From: Gavia stellata
Lineage: Eukaryota; Chordata; Aves; Gaviiformes; Gaviidae
DNA length: 64,000 nt
Direction: 5' to 3'
NCBI RefSeq assembly: GCF_030936135.1
Contig: NC_082636.1
Span: 62,001 to 126,000, forward strand
Shown here: positions 51,201 to 61,993 of the stretch, piece by piece
Layout: every line of letters begins with the position of its first letter
How positions within the stretch are numbered: the first letter of the stretch is position 1
The notes under the pieces: model-generated
The model's input: the letters and a program-made list of their open reading frames with translations, nothing else
Told to the model about the DNA's origin: nothing
Database searches by the model: none
Made by a program: the position numbers and the translations under genes

Positions 51201-54200
51201 CCCAGGGACCCAGGCGTCCGGGTGGGACCAGCCCCATAGAGCACCCAGGGACCCAGGCGTCTGGGTGGGACCAGCCCCACGGAGCACCCAGGGACCCAGG
51301 CGTCCGGGTGGGACCAGCCCCATAGAGCACCCAGGGACCCAGGCGTCCGGGTGGGACCAGCCCCATAGAGCACCCAGGCACTCAGGCGTCTGGGTGGGAC
51401 CAGCCCCATAGAGCACCCAGGGACCCAGGCGTCCGGGTGGGACCAGCCCCATAGAGCACCCAGGGACCCAGGCGTCAGGGTGGGACCAGCCCCATAGAGC
51501 ACCCAAGGACCCAGGCGTCCGGGTGGGACCAGCCCCACAGAGCACCCAGGCGTCAGGGTGGGACCAGCCCCATAGAGCACCCAGGGACCCAGGCGTCCGG
51601 GTGGGACCAGCCCCACACAGCACCCAGGGACCCAGGCGTCCGGGTGGGACCAGCCCCATAGAGCACCCAGGGACCCAGGCGTCCCGGTGGGACCAGCCCC
51701 ACGGAGCACCCAGGGACCCAGGCGTCTGGGTGGGACCAGCCCCATGGAGCACCCAAGGACCCAGGCGTCCGGGTGGGACCAGCCCCACAGAGCACCCAGG
51801 GACCCAGGCGTCTGGGTGGGACCAGCCCCATAGAGCACCCAGGCACCCAGGCGTCAGGGTGGGACCAGCCCCATAGAGCACCCAGGCACCCAGGCGTCCG
51901 GGTGGGACCAGCCCCACACAGCACCCAGGGACCCAGGTGTCCGGGTGGGACCAGCCCCATAGAGCACCCAGGGACCCAGGCGTCCGGGTGGGACCAGCCC
52001 CATAGAGCACCCAGGGACCCAGGCGTCCGGGTGGGACCAGCCCCATAGAGCACCCAGGGACCCAGGCGTCCGGGTGGGACCAGCCCCACAGAGCACCCAG
52101 GGACCCAGGTGTCCGGGTGGGACCAGCCCCACACAGCACCCAGGGACCCAGGCGTCCGGGTGGGACCAGCCCCATAGAGCACCCAGGGACCCAGGCGTCC
52201 GGGTGGGACCAGCCCCACAGAGCACCCAGGGACCCAGGCGTCCGGGTGGGACCAGCCCCATAGAGCACCCAGGCACCCAGGCGTCTGGGTGGGACCAGCC
52301 CCATAGAGCACCCAAGGACCCAGGCGTCCGGGTGGGGCCAGCCCCATAGAGCACCCAGGAAGGACCTGGGCACCCTGAAGAGCACCCAGGCACCCTGGAG
52401 GGCACCCAGGCAGGACCCCACCCCCAATATCTTTCTCCCCCCCCCCCCAGCACCCAACTGCCCAGCGGGCACCCGCTACGCCACCTGCACCCCTAGCTGC
52501 ACCCAAGGGTGCCGGGAGGGCTGCGTCTCCCCCCCCGGTGCCGGGGGCACCCAGGGGTGCTCGGCGGCGTGGGAGAGGGCGTGGGGTGCCGGCGGCACCC
52601 CGGGGACCTGCCGGGCGGTGGGGACCCGGCACTACAGGACCTTCGACGGAGCGGCGGTGGCGGCGGGTGGGGACAACTGCTCCTACGTGGTGACGCGGAG
52701 CTGCGGCGGCGGTGGCGTCCAACCCGCCTTCGCCGTCACCGTCACCGAGGCACCCCGGGGTGGCCCCGAGAGGCGGAAGGTGACCGTCAGCGTGGAGCAG
52801 CGGAGTTGGGTGCTGCGGGGAGGGCGCCCCGGTGTGGTGGAGGTGAGGGGGTTGGGGGGAGGAAGGGGGCGATGGGTGGAGAAGGATGGGATGGAGAAGG
52901 ATGGGATGGGGTGGAGAAGGATGGGGTGGAGAAGGATGGGATGGGGTGGAGAAGGATGGGATGGGGTGGAGAAGGATGGGGTGGAGAAGGATGGGGTGGA
53001 GAAGGATGGGGTGGAGAAGGATGGGATGGGGTGGAGAAGGATGGGGTGGAGAAGGATGGGGTGGAGAGGATGGGATGGAGAAGGATGGGATGGGGTGGAG
53101 AAGGATGGGATGGAGAAGGATGGGATGGGGTGGAGAAGGATGGGGTGGAGAAGGATGGGGTGGAGAGGATGGGATGGAGAAGGATGGGATGGAGAAGGAT
53201 GGGATGGGGTGGAGAAGGATGGGGTGGAGAAGGATGGGATGGAGAAGGATGGGATGGGGTGGAGAAGGATGGGGTGGAGAAGGATGGGATGGGGTGGAGA
53301 AGGATGGGGTGGAGAAGGATGGGGTGGAGAGGATGGGATGGAGAAGGATGGGATGGGGTGGAGAAGGATGGGATGGAGAAGGATGGGATGGGGTGGAGAA
53401 GGATGGGGTGGAGAAGGATGGGGTGGAGAGGATGGGATGGAGAAGGATGGGATGGAGAAGGATGGGATGGGGTGGAGAAGGATGGGGTGGAGAAGGATGG
53501 GATGGAGAAGGATGGGATGGGGTGGAGAAGGATGGGGTGGAGAAGGATGGGATGGGGTGGAGAAGGATGGGGTGGAGAAGGATGGGGTGGAGAGGATGGG
53601 ATGGAGAAGGATGGGATGGAGAAGGATGGGATGGGGTGGAGAAGGATGGGATGGGGTGGAGAAGGATGGGGTGGAGAGGATGGGATGGAGAAGGATGGGA
53701 TGGAGAAGGATGGGATGGGGTGGAGAAGGATGGGATGGGATGGAGAAGGATGGGGTGGGGTGGAGAAGGATGGGGTGGAGAAGGATGGGGTGGAGAAGGA
53801 TGGGATGGAGAAGGAAGGGGTGGAGAGGATGGGATGGAGAAGGATGGGATGGGGTGGAGAAGGATGGGGTGGAGAAGGATGGGATGGAGAAGGATGGGAT
53901 GGAGAAGGATGGGATGGAGAAGGATGGGATGGAGAAGGATGGGATGGGTGGAGAAGGATGGGATGGAGAAGGATGGGATGGAGAAGGATGGGATGGGTGG
54001 AGAAGGAAGGGATGGGGTGGAGAAGGAAGGGATGGGGTGGAGAAGGAAGGGATGGGATGGGATGGAGAAGGATGGGGTGGGGTGGAGAAGGATGGGGTGG
54101 AGAAGGAAGGGATGGGGTGAAGGATGGGGTGGGGTGAAGGATGGGGTGGGGTGGAGAAGGATGGGGTGGGGTGGAGAAGGATGGGATGGAGAAGGATGGG

Positions 54201-57200
54201 ATGGAGAAGGATGGGGTGGGATGGAGAAGGATGGGATGGAGAAGGATGGGGTGGAGAAGGATGGGGTGGAGAAGGATGGGGTGGAGAAGGATGGGGTGGA
54301 GAAGGATGGGGTGGGATGGAGAAGGATGGGATGGGGTGGAGAAGGATGGGATGGGGTGGAGAAGGATGGGATGGGGTGGAGAAGGATGGGGTGGAGAAGG
54401 ATGGGGTGGGGTGGAGAAGGATGGGGTGGAGAAGGATGGGATGGAGAAGGATGGGGTGGAGAAGGATGGGGTGGAGAAGGATGGGGTGGAGAAGGATGGG
54501 GTGGAGAAGGATGGGGTGGAGAAGGATGGGGTGGGATGGAGAAGGATGGGATGGGGTGGAGAAGGATGGGGTGGAGAAGGATGGGGTGGGGTGGAGAAGG
54601 ATGGGGTGGAGAAGGATGGGATGGAGAAGGATGGGATGGAGAAGGATGGGATGGGTGGAGAAGGATGGGATGGGTGGAGAAGGATGGGGTGGAGAAGGAT
54701 GGGGTGGAGAAGGATGGGATGGGGCGGAGAAGGAAGGGATGGGGCGGAGAAGGAAGGGATGGGGCGGAGAAGGATGGGGTGGAGAAGGATGGGATGGGAT
54801 GGAGAAGGATGGGGTGGAGAAGGATGGGATGGGATGGAGAAGGATGGGGTGGAGAAGGATGGGATGGGGTGGAGAAGGATGGGATGGGGTGGAGAAGGAT
54901 GGGATGGGATGGAGAAGGATGGGATGGAGAAGGATGGGATGGGGTGGAGAAGGATGGGATGGGATGGAGAAGGATGGGATGGGGTGGAGAAGGATGGGAT
55001 GGGGTGGAGAAGGATGGGATGGGGTGGAGAAGGATGGGATGGGGTGGAGAAGGATGGGATGGGGTGGAGAAGGATGGGGTGGAGAAGGATGGGGTGGGAT
55101 GGAGAAGGATGGGATGGGGTGGAGAAGGATGGGGTGGAGAAGGATGGGGTGGGGTGGAGAAGGATGGGGTGGAGAAGGATGGGATGGAGAAGGATGGGAT
55201 GGGTGGAGAAGGATGGGATGGGTGGAGAAGGATGGGATGGGTGGAGAAGGATGGGATGGGGCGGAGAAGGAAGGGATGGGGCGGAGAAGGAAGGGATGGG
55301 GCGGAGAAGGAAGGGATGGAGAAGGATGGGATGGGGTGGAGAAGGATGGGATGGGATGGAGAAGGATGGGATGGAGAAGGATGGGATGGGGTGGAGAAGG
55401 ATGGGATGGGATGGAGAAGGATGGGATGGGATGGAGAAGGATGGGATGGGGTGGAGAAGGATGGGATGGGGTGGAGAAGGATGGGATGGGGTGGAGAAGG
55501 ATGGGATGGGGTGGAGAAGGATGGGGTGGAGAAGGATGGGGTGGAGAAGGATGGGGTGGGGTGGAGAAGGATGGGGTGGAGAAGGATGGGATGGAGAAGG
55601 ATGGGATGGAGAAGGATGGGGTGGGGTGGAGAAGGATGGGATGGGGTGGAGAGGGATGGGATGGGGTGGAGAGGGATGGGAGGGAGAAGGATGGGATGGG
55701 GTGGAGAGGGATGGGAGGGAGAAGGATGGGATGGGGTGGAGAGGGATGGGATGGGGTGGAGAGGGATGGGATGGAGAAGGATGGGATGGGGTGGAGAGGG
55801 ATGGGATGGAGAAGGATGGGATGGGGTGGAGAAGGATGGGATGGAGAAGGATGGGGTGGGGTGGAGAAGGATGGGATGGGGTGGAGAGGGATGGGAGGGA
55901 GAAGGATGGGATGGGGTGGAGAAGGATGGGATGGAGAAGGATGGGATGGGGTGGAGAGGGATGGGATGGGGTGGAGAGGGATGGGATGGAGAAGGATGGG
56001 ATGGGGTGGAGAAGGATGGGGTGGGGTGGAGAAGGATGGGGTGGGGTGGAGAAGGATGGGGTGGGGTGGAGAAGGATGGGGTGGAGAAGGATGGGATGGG
56101 GTGGAGAAGGATGGGGTGGAGAAGGATGGGGTGGAGAAGGATGGGGTGGAGAAGGATGGGGTGGAGAAGGATGGGGTGGAGAAGGATGGGGTGGGGTGGA
56201 GAAGGATGGGGTGGGTGGAGAAGGATGGGATGGGATGGAGAAGGATGGGATGGGGTGGAGAAGGATGGGATGGGGTGGAGAAGGATGGGATGGGATGGAG
56301 AAGGAAGGGGTGGGATGGAGAAGGAAGGGGTGGAGAGGATGGGATGGAGAAGGATGGGATGGGGTGGAGAAGGATGGGGTGGAGAAGGATGGGGTGGAGA
56401 AGGATGGGATGGAGAAGGATGGGATGGAGAAGGATGGGATGGAGAAGGATGGGATGGAGAAGAATGGGATGGGATGGAGAAGGATGGGATGGAGAAGGAT
56501 GGGATGGAGAAGGATGGGATGGAGAAGGATGGGATGGAGAAGGATGGGATGGGTGGAGAAGGAAGGGATGGGGTGGAGAAGGAAGGGATGGGGTGGAGAA
56601 GGAAGGGATGGGGTGGGGTGGAGAAGGATGGGGTGGAGAAGGAAGGGATGGGGTGAAGGATGGGGTGGGGTGAAGGATGGGGTGGGGTGAAGGATGGTGT
56701 GGGGTGGAGAAGGATGGGGTGGAGAAGGAAGGGATGGGGTGGAGAAGGAAGGGGGGATGGAGAAGGAAGGGGGGATGGATGGATGGAGGGGACGGAGAAG
56801 GACGGATGAGATGGAGAAAGATGGATGGAGAAGGACGGATGAGATGGAGAAGGACGGATGAGATGGATGGAGAAGGACGAGATGGGGAAGGACGGATGAG
56901 ATGGAGGATGGATGGAGAAGGAGGGATGGAGAAGGATGGACAGACGAGATGGGGAAGGACGGACAGAGGACAGATAGAGAAGATGGATGGAGAAGGACGG
57001 AGGGGATGGAGAAGGACGAGATGGAGAAGGACGGAGAAGGATGGGATGGAGGAGGACGAATGAGATGGAGGAGGACGAATGAGATGGAGGATGGACGGAG
57101 AAGGACGGATGAGATGGGGAAGGACGGATGAGATGGGGAAGGATGGATGGAGAAGGATGGGGGAGATGGAGAAGATGGATGGGTGGGTAGATGGGGAAGG

Positions 57201-60200
57201 ACGGATGAGATGGGGAAGGACGGATGAGATGGGGAAGGACGGATGGAGAAGGATGGGGGAGATGGAGAAGATGGATGGGTGGATAGATGGAGAAGGATGG
57301 AGGGGATGGAGAAGGACGGATGAGATGGAGAACGATGAGATGGAGAAAGATGGATGAGATGGAGAAAGATGGATGGAGAAGGACGGGATGGAGAAGGACG
57401 GATGAGATGGATGGAGAAGGACAAGATGGGGAAGGACGGATGGAGAAGGATGGACGAGATGGAGGATGGATGGAGAAGGATGGACAAGATGGAGGATGGA
57501 TGGATGAGATGGACAAGGACAGATGAGACGGAGGACATACGAGACGGGGAAGGATGGATGGAGAAGGATGGATGGAGGATGGATGGAGAAGAATGGATGA
57601 GACGGAGAAGGATGGATGGAGAAGGACGGATGAGACGGAGAAGGATGGATGGAGAAGGACGGATGAGACGGAGAAGGATGGATGGAGAAGACGACTGGCT
57701 GGATGAATGGGAAGGATGGATGGATGAAGGATGTAGGATGGAGATGGATGGAGATGGATGGAGATGGATGGACAGACAGAAGGATGGAAGGATGGACAGA
57801 TGGCTGGAGAAGGTCGGAAGGATGGAGGGATGGAGAAGGTTGGACGGATGAATGGATGGATGGAGAAGGTTGGAAGGACAGATGGCTGGAGAAGGTCGGA
57901 AGGATGGAGAAGGTTGGATGGCTGGATGGACGGACGGATGGCTGGAGGACAAACGGACTGCTGGCCAGAAGGAACCGGGTGGAGGACCAGGCGGAGCAGC
58001 CAACCAGGTCCCCCCGCTCACCCCACCCCACCCCACGCAGGTGGACGGCGCCGAGGTGCCGCTGCCCTTCTGCCCGCGGGGCGGGGCCGCCTGCGTGACA
58101 CCCCAAGGTGCCACCACCCTCCTCCTCCTCCTCGACTCGGGCCTCCGCGTGGCCGTCGGCCCCGGGGCCGCGGTGGCCGTCACCGTCTCCCCCCGTTACC
58201 GCAACGTCACCTGCGGCCTCTGCGGCAACTTCGACGGCCACCCCTATAACGACCACCTCCACAAGGCCACCGCCGGCACCACGTGTCATCGGCCCTGCCC
58301 CGGACCCGCGTGTCCCCCTTGTCACCAGCCCCCCAAGAGGGCCTTCGTCCACACCAAGCTCTGTGGTCTCCTCCGAGCCCCCCGAGGTCCCTTTGGGGAC
58401 TGTCACACCGTGGTCCATCCCGGAATCTTCTTCGACATCTGCCTCTGGGAGCTCTGCGAGGCCCCCGGGGACAAAGAGGTCCTCAAGGAGGTCCTGGGTG
58501 CCTACGAGGCCGCCTGCCACCAGGCCGGGGCTCGGGTGGGACCCTGGAGCACCCCCAACGTCTGCCGTGAGTTGGGGACCAGGGGGTGGGAGGTGGATGT
58601 GGGGCCGTGGGGCCTCTGGAGGGGCTGTGTCCATCCCTGATGTTCTCCAGCTCTCTGTCCATGACATCCCTACATGTCCATGGTGACCTCTGTGTCCATC
58701 CCTGATGTTCTCCACCTGTCCATCCGTGACGTCCCTACGTGTCCATGGTGACCTGTGTCCATCCCTGACGTTCTCCAGCTCTCTGTCCCTCCATGACATC
58801 CCTACGTGTCCATGGTGACCTCTCTGTGTCCATCCCTGATGTTCTCCAGCTCTCTGTCCATCCATGACATCCCTACATGTCCATGGTGACCTCTCTGCGT
58901 CCATCCCTGATGTTCTCCAGCTCTCTGTCCATCCATGACATCCCTACATGTCCATGGTGACCTCTCTGCGTCCATCCCTGATGTTCTCCAGCTCTCTGTC
59001 CATCCCTGACGTCCCTACGTGTCCATGGGGACCTCTCTGTGTCCATCCCTGATGTTCTCCAGCTCTCTGTCCATCCCTGACATCCCTACGTGTCCATGGT
59101 GACCTCTCTGTGTCCATCCCTGATGTTCTCCAGCTCTCTGTCCATCCCTGACGTCTCTACATGTCCATGGTGACCTCTCTGTGTCCATCCCTGATGTTCT
59201 CCAGCTCTCTGTCCATCCCTGACGTCCCTACGTGTCCATGGGGACCTCTCTGTGTCCATCCCTGATGTTCTCCAGCTCTCTGTCCATCCATGACATCCCT
59301 ACGTGTCCACGATGACCTCTCTGTGTCCATCCCTGATGTCCTCCAGCTCTCTGTCCCTCCATGACATCCCTACGTGTCCATGGTGACCTCTCTGTCCATC
59401 CCTGATGTTCTCCAGCTCTCTGTCCATCCATGACATCCCTACGTGTCCACGATGACCTCTCTGTGTCCATCCCTGATGTCCTCCAGCTCTCTGTCCATCC
59501 CTGACGTCCCTACGTGTCCATGGTGACCTGTGTCCATCCCTGATGTTCTCCAGCTCTCTGTCCATCCCTGACATCCCTACATGTCCATGGTGACCTGTGT
59601 CCATCCCTGATGTTCTCCAGCTCTCTGTCCATCCCTGACATCCCTACGTGTCCATGGTGACCTCTCTGTGTCCATCCCTGATGTTCTCCAGCTCTCTCTC
59701 CATCCCTGACTTCTCTACCCGTCCCCTCCATGATGTCCCCCGTGGTCTGTCCCTCCCCGACCTGTCACGTGTCCCCACGTCCCCACCCAATCCCTCTATC
59801 ACCTACAGCCCCGTGGTGCCCCGAGGACTCTCGCTGCCGCCCCGGTGACAACTGTGTCCCCCACCGAACGCTGCTGCCACGGGACCTGCTTGGAGGTGAG
59901 GGGACACCATGGGGACGAGGGATGGGGGGACCTCCAGGTGAGGGGACACGGGATGGGGGGACCTCCAGGTGAAGGAACGCAACGGGGATGGGGAGACGGG
60001 GACGGGGAGACGGGGACGGAGGAAGCGTGACTAGAGGAGGAATGGAAGGTAGAGGGGATGGGTGGACGGCCGAGGAGATGAAGAAGCCACTGGAGAAGGA
60101 CAGCTGGGTGGTTGGGTGGATGGAACCCCAGAAGAAGGATGAACGGACGGATGGACAACTGAAGGAGCTTCTTCAACGGCTTCTCCATCCATCCGTTCCT

Positions 60201-61598
60201 GGAAATATGGCTGGAAAAGCACTGAGGATGATGGATGGATGAAGAAACTATTGAAGACGGATAGCTGAAGAAACCATCGAAGATGGACGGATAGATGGAG
60301 AGATGATGGATGGAGAAACCATGTAGATGGACAGATGGATGGAGAAACCAAGGTGGAGGGATGGATGGAAAAACGAATGGAGAAACCATGAAGATGGACA
60401 GATGAATGAAGAAATGGATGGAGAAACCACTGAAGATGGATGGATGGAGAAACCATCAAAGATGGATGGATGGAGAAACCATGAAGATGGACAGATGGAA
60501 GATGGATGGAGAAACCATGAAGATGGACGGAAAGATGGATGGAGAAACCATGAAGATGGACGGAAAGATGGATGGAGAAACCATGAAGACGGACGGATGG
60601 AAAGATGGATGGAGAAACCATAAAGATGGACGGAAAGATGGATGGAGAAACCATCGAAGATGGACAGATGGAAGATGGATGGAGAAACCATGAAGATGGA
60701 CGGAAAGATGGATGGAGAAACCATCAAAGATGGATGGATGGAGAAACCATCGAAGATGGATAGACAGAAAGATGGATGGAGAAACCATGAAGATGGACGG
60801 AAAGATGGATGGAGAAACCATGAAGATGGACGGATGGAAAGATGGATGGAGAAACCATCAAAGATGGATGGATGGAGAAACCATCGAAGATGGATAGACG
60901 GAAAGATGGATGGAGAAACCATGAAGATGGACGGATGGATGGAGAGATGGGAGAAGCCATGAAGATGGATGGAGAAGCCATGACGATGGATGGATGGATG
61001 GAAAAATGGATAGAGAAACCACTGAAGATAGATGGAGAAACCATCAAAGATGGATGGATGGATGGAGAGATGGATGGAAAAACCCTGGAGATGGATGGAC
61101 GGACAAACCATTGAAGATGGATGGATGGAGAGATGGATGGAGAAACTATAAAGATGGATGGATGGAGAGATGGATGGAAAAACCACTGAAGATGGAGTGA
61201 TGGAAAAACCAAAGATGGACGGATGGATGGAGGAATAGATGGAGAAACCATCAAAGATGGATGGACGGAGAGACGGATGGAGAAATCACGAAGATGGATG
61301 GATGGATGGAAACAGAAATGAAGATACGGATAAAGAAACGGGATAACGGATGGAGAGAAGGGATGGGGAGATGGATGGAGGGATGGGGAGATGGATGGAG
61401 GGATGGGGAGATGGATGGAGGGATGGAGGGACGGAGAAGACACCCTGACCCCATCTCCCCCCCCCAGGCCAGCTGCTGGGAGCGCTGCCGCTGCGAGGCC
61501 TCGGCCAGACCCTGGTGGCCCCGGGGGACGCCGTGGGCCAGATCCTGGGGTGGCCCCTGGGCCTCCGACCCCTCCAGGGTGTCCCCTTGGTCCCATAG
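27208..61598 (+). CDS. CREMP: Cysteine-rich eggshell membrane protein (CREMP) with VWD/C8 tail
   Basis: This would be a secreted, disulfide-rich structural protein of the eggshell membrane. Coding exons are 27208-27259, 28709-40995, 41118-41343, 44165-44487, 45330-45843, 52451-52842, 58041-58566, 59809-59895 and 61468-61598. Phases are 1, 0, 1, 0, 1, 0, 1, 1, all introns are GT-AG, and the sum is 14,538 nt (4,845 residues plus TAG). Residues 1-18 ([18 protein letters not shown]) are a signal peptide. About 30-4030 hold about 135 four-cysteine modules. VWD1 is about 4035-4188. VWD2 with C8 is about 4227-4467. A short TIL-like segment and VWD3 with C8 occupy about 4470-4773, followed by a tail of about 70 residues. 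Module spacing C-X4-C-X5-C-X8-C with linkers of 5, 6 or 11 residues matches the a and b modules published for chicken CREMP, as I recall that work. Each module also resembles a FOLN domain. Identity rests on spacing and pattern. The VWD tail could also earn the name zonadhesin/FCGBP-like. Confidence 0.85.
27290..28440. repeat. 70-bp minisatellite in CREMP intron 2
   Basis: About 16 copies of a unit near 70 bp sharing ccattccacctctcc and ccccaaattcggcatttcc. It fills the intron between the signal-peptide exon and the giant exon. The plus-strand frame leading into the giant exon happens to be open here. Confidence 0.92.
28816..30375 (+). repeat. CREMP: Coding array 1: 20 exact 78-bp units, 5-residue linker
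   Basis: Twenty consecutive 26-residue modules ([20 protein letters not shown] then PKCVPL) occupy exactly 1,560 bp with no indel. Spacing is C-X4-C-X5-C-X8-C-X5. Variation sits mainly at positions such as V/I/T after KN and GA/GE/EA before GTQ. One degenerate module (KLCLGVRC...) precedes the array. The uniformity indicates recent homogenisation. Confidence 0.95.
30376..31434 (+). repeat. CREMP: Transition modules of CREMP
   Basis: About ten divergent modules with variable linkers. Two linkers are rich in Pro, Ser and charged residues and lack cysteine, at about 30526-30585 and 31282-31380. They separate the 78-bp array from the alternating a-b array. Confidence 0.85.
31435..39650 (+). repeat. 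CREMP: Coding array 2: alternating a and b modules, 177-bp period
   Basis: An a module with a 6-residue linker (27 residues, e.g. CVHNPPSC) alternates with a b module with an 11-residue linker (32 residues, e.g. [13 protein letters not shown]). This gives a 59-residue, 177-bp dimer over about 46 dimers. Super-repeats are visible: a block with [14 protein letters not shown] recurs near 31.75, 32.20, 33.05 and 33.68 kb, and blocks with [10 protein letters not shown] dominate after 35.8 kb. The reading frame is never lost. Confidence 0.93.
39651..40758 (+). repeat. CREMP: C-terminal divergent CREMP modules
   Basis: A Ser/Pro-rich linker (39651-39770) is followed by about 12 modules that differ clearly from each other (for example [36 protein letters not shown]). 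They probably escaped array homogenisation and may be nearest to the ancestral unit. Confidence 0.85.
40759..41343 (+). other. CREMP: VWD1 of CREMP (no C8)
   Basis: Begins [18 protein letters not shown] at the end of the giant exon and continues in exon 41118-41343 to [12 protein letters not shown]. The halves meet at a phase-0 intron of 122 bp. The family signature CGLCGN is weakened to CGVCGQ, and the domain ends at a phase-1 intron with no C8 domain behind it. Confidence 0.85.
41360..44060. repeat. Polypurine minisatellite with 325-bp higher-order repeat
   Basis: Purine-rich gggatggagggatgg words. A block starting near 41481 recurs at about 41806, 42131, 42386 and 42711, so the main higher-order period is 325 bp with one shortened copy (255 bp). 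From 43380 a simpler gagaaacgggaagagggatg array follows. It fills the intron between VWD1 and VWD2. Confidence 0.92.
44165..45843 (+). other. CREMP: VWD2 and C8 of CREMP
   Basis: Exon 44165-44487 starts with a short Pro/Val spacer (repeated PVPVPN), then [16 protein letters not shown] of VWD2. Exon 45330-45843 continues VNGVPTRLP to [12 protein letters not shown]. It runs without an intron into a C8 domain ([20 protein letters not shown] ... FC). There is no GDPH autocleavage motif. Confidence 0.88.
44500..45240. repeat. GTGAGTAA-type minisatellite in a CREMP intron
   Basis: Many imperfect copies of gagtgagtaacgagtgagta words. Each carries GTGAGT, the consensus 5' splice-site sequence, directly downstream of the true donor ACG|GTGAGTAG. 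Confidence 0.85.
45850..52400. repeat. 43-bp minisatellite of 6.5 kb in a CREMP intron
   Basis: About 150 copies of a 43-bp unit containing cacccagggacccaggcgtc and gggtgggaccagcccca. A variant unit with aaggacctgggcaccctgaa recurs near 46.0, 48.15, 49.53, 50.63, 50.96 and 52.36 kb, which shows kilobase-scale internal duplication. All long ORFs on either strand here are artefacts. Confidence 0.95.
52451..58566 (+). other. CREMP: VWD3 and C8 of CREMP
   Basis: Exon 52451-52842 opens with a reduced TIL-like segment ([18 protein letters not shown]), then [10 protein letters not shown] of VWD3. Exon 58041-58566 continues [10 protein letters not shown] to the good signature CGLCGNFDG and a C8 domain ([15 protein letters not shown] ... 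NVC). Both NCS (52677) and NVT (58203) are glycosylation sequons. Confidence 0.88.
52860..57990. repeat. 5-kb polypurine minisatellite in a CREMP intron
   Basis: Runs of ggagaaggatgggatggggt and shorter variants from 52870 to 56770 are almost pure purine on the plus strand. They grade into gatggagaaggacggatgaga and gatggatgg units to 57990. The very large minus-strand ORFs, up to 2,073 codons of Pro/Ser/His, are artefacts of this array. Confidence 0.95.
58640..59740. repeat. ~71-bp minisatellite in a CREMP intron
   Basis: About 15 copies of a 71-bp unit with gatgttctccagctctctgt and ccctacgtgtccatggtgac. Confidence 0.92.
60230..61440. repeat. GATGGATGGAGAAACCAT array in the last CREMP intron
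   Basis: Units of about 25-35 bp around gatggatggagaaaccatga, grading to gatggagggatgggga before the last exon. Confidence 0.9.
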
Positions 61599-61695
61599 CG
61601 CCTCTGTCACCCCCAGGAGCACCCGGGGGGGAGCGGGTGTTCGGGGTGGGGGGGTTGTCCCCCTCCCCCGACCGTCCCACCCCTCCCTTTTAACG

Positions 61696-61701
61696 AATAA
61701 A
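61696..61701 (+). terminator. CREMP poly(A) signal AATAAA
   Basis: AATAAA 98 bases after the CREMP stop codon, implying a short 3' UTR. Confidence 0.85.
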
Positions 61702-61842
61702 AACCTTCTGGCTCCAAATCCGGGCGGGGTCTCCCATCTGTCCCCTCCCCCCACCAGGGGACACGGGTGTCCCCACCCCCACCCCACCTTGGGGACCCAC
61801 CCCCCCCCCCAGCAAAACCCACACCCAGGCCCAGTTCAACCC

Positions 61843-61848
61843 TTTATT
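61843..61848 (-). terminator. COX6B1: COX6B1 poly(A) signal AATAAA
   Basis: AATAAA on the minus strand, about 145 bases after the COX6B1 stop codon and 142 bases from the opposing CREMP signal. Confidence 0.85.
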
Positions 61849-61993
61849 GGCTGTGCCACCACCCAGGTGACAGCGGTGTCCCCTCACGGTGTCCCCTCCC
61901 TGGGTGACAGCCCCCGTGTCACCTCCCACCCCCCCCCCGCGGTGACACGGATGTCCCCTCCCCGGGGCGGGGCAGGGCGGGGTCGGGTGAGGC

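Noticed and set aside
45633-52472. Minus-strand Gly/Trp/Leu repeat ORFs in the 43-bp array
   Set aside because: They repeat in 43-residue steps (three units of 43 bp), the mark of a non-coding repeat, and lie inside a CREMP intron.
52683-58904. Minus-strand ORFs of 1,798-2,073 codons rich in His, Pro, Ser and Phe
   Set aside because: They are the complement of the polypurine minisatellite. They overlap CREMP exons on the other strand and have no domain, splice structure or initiation context.
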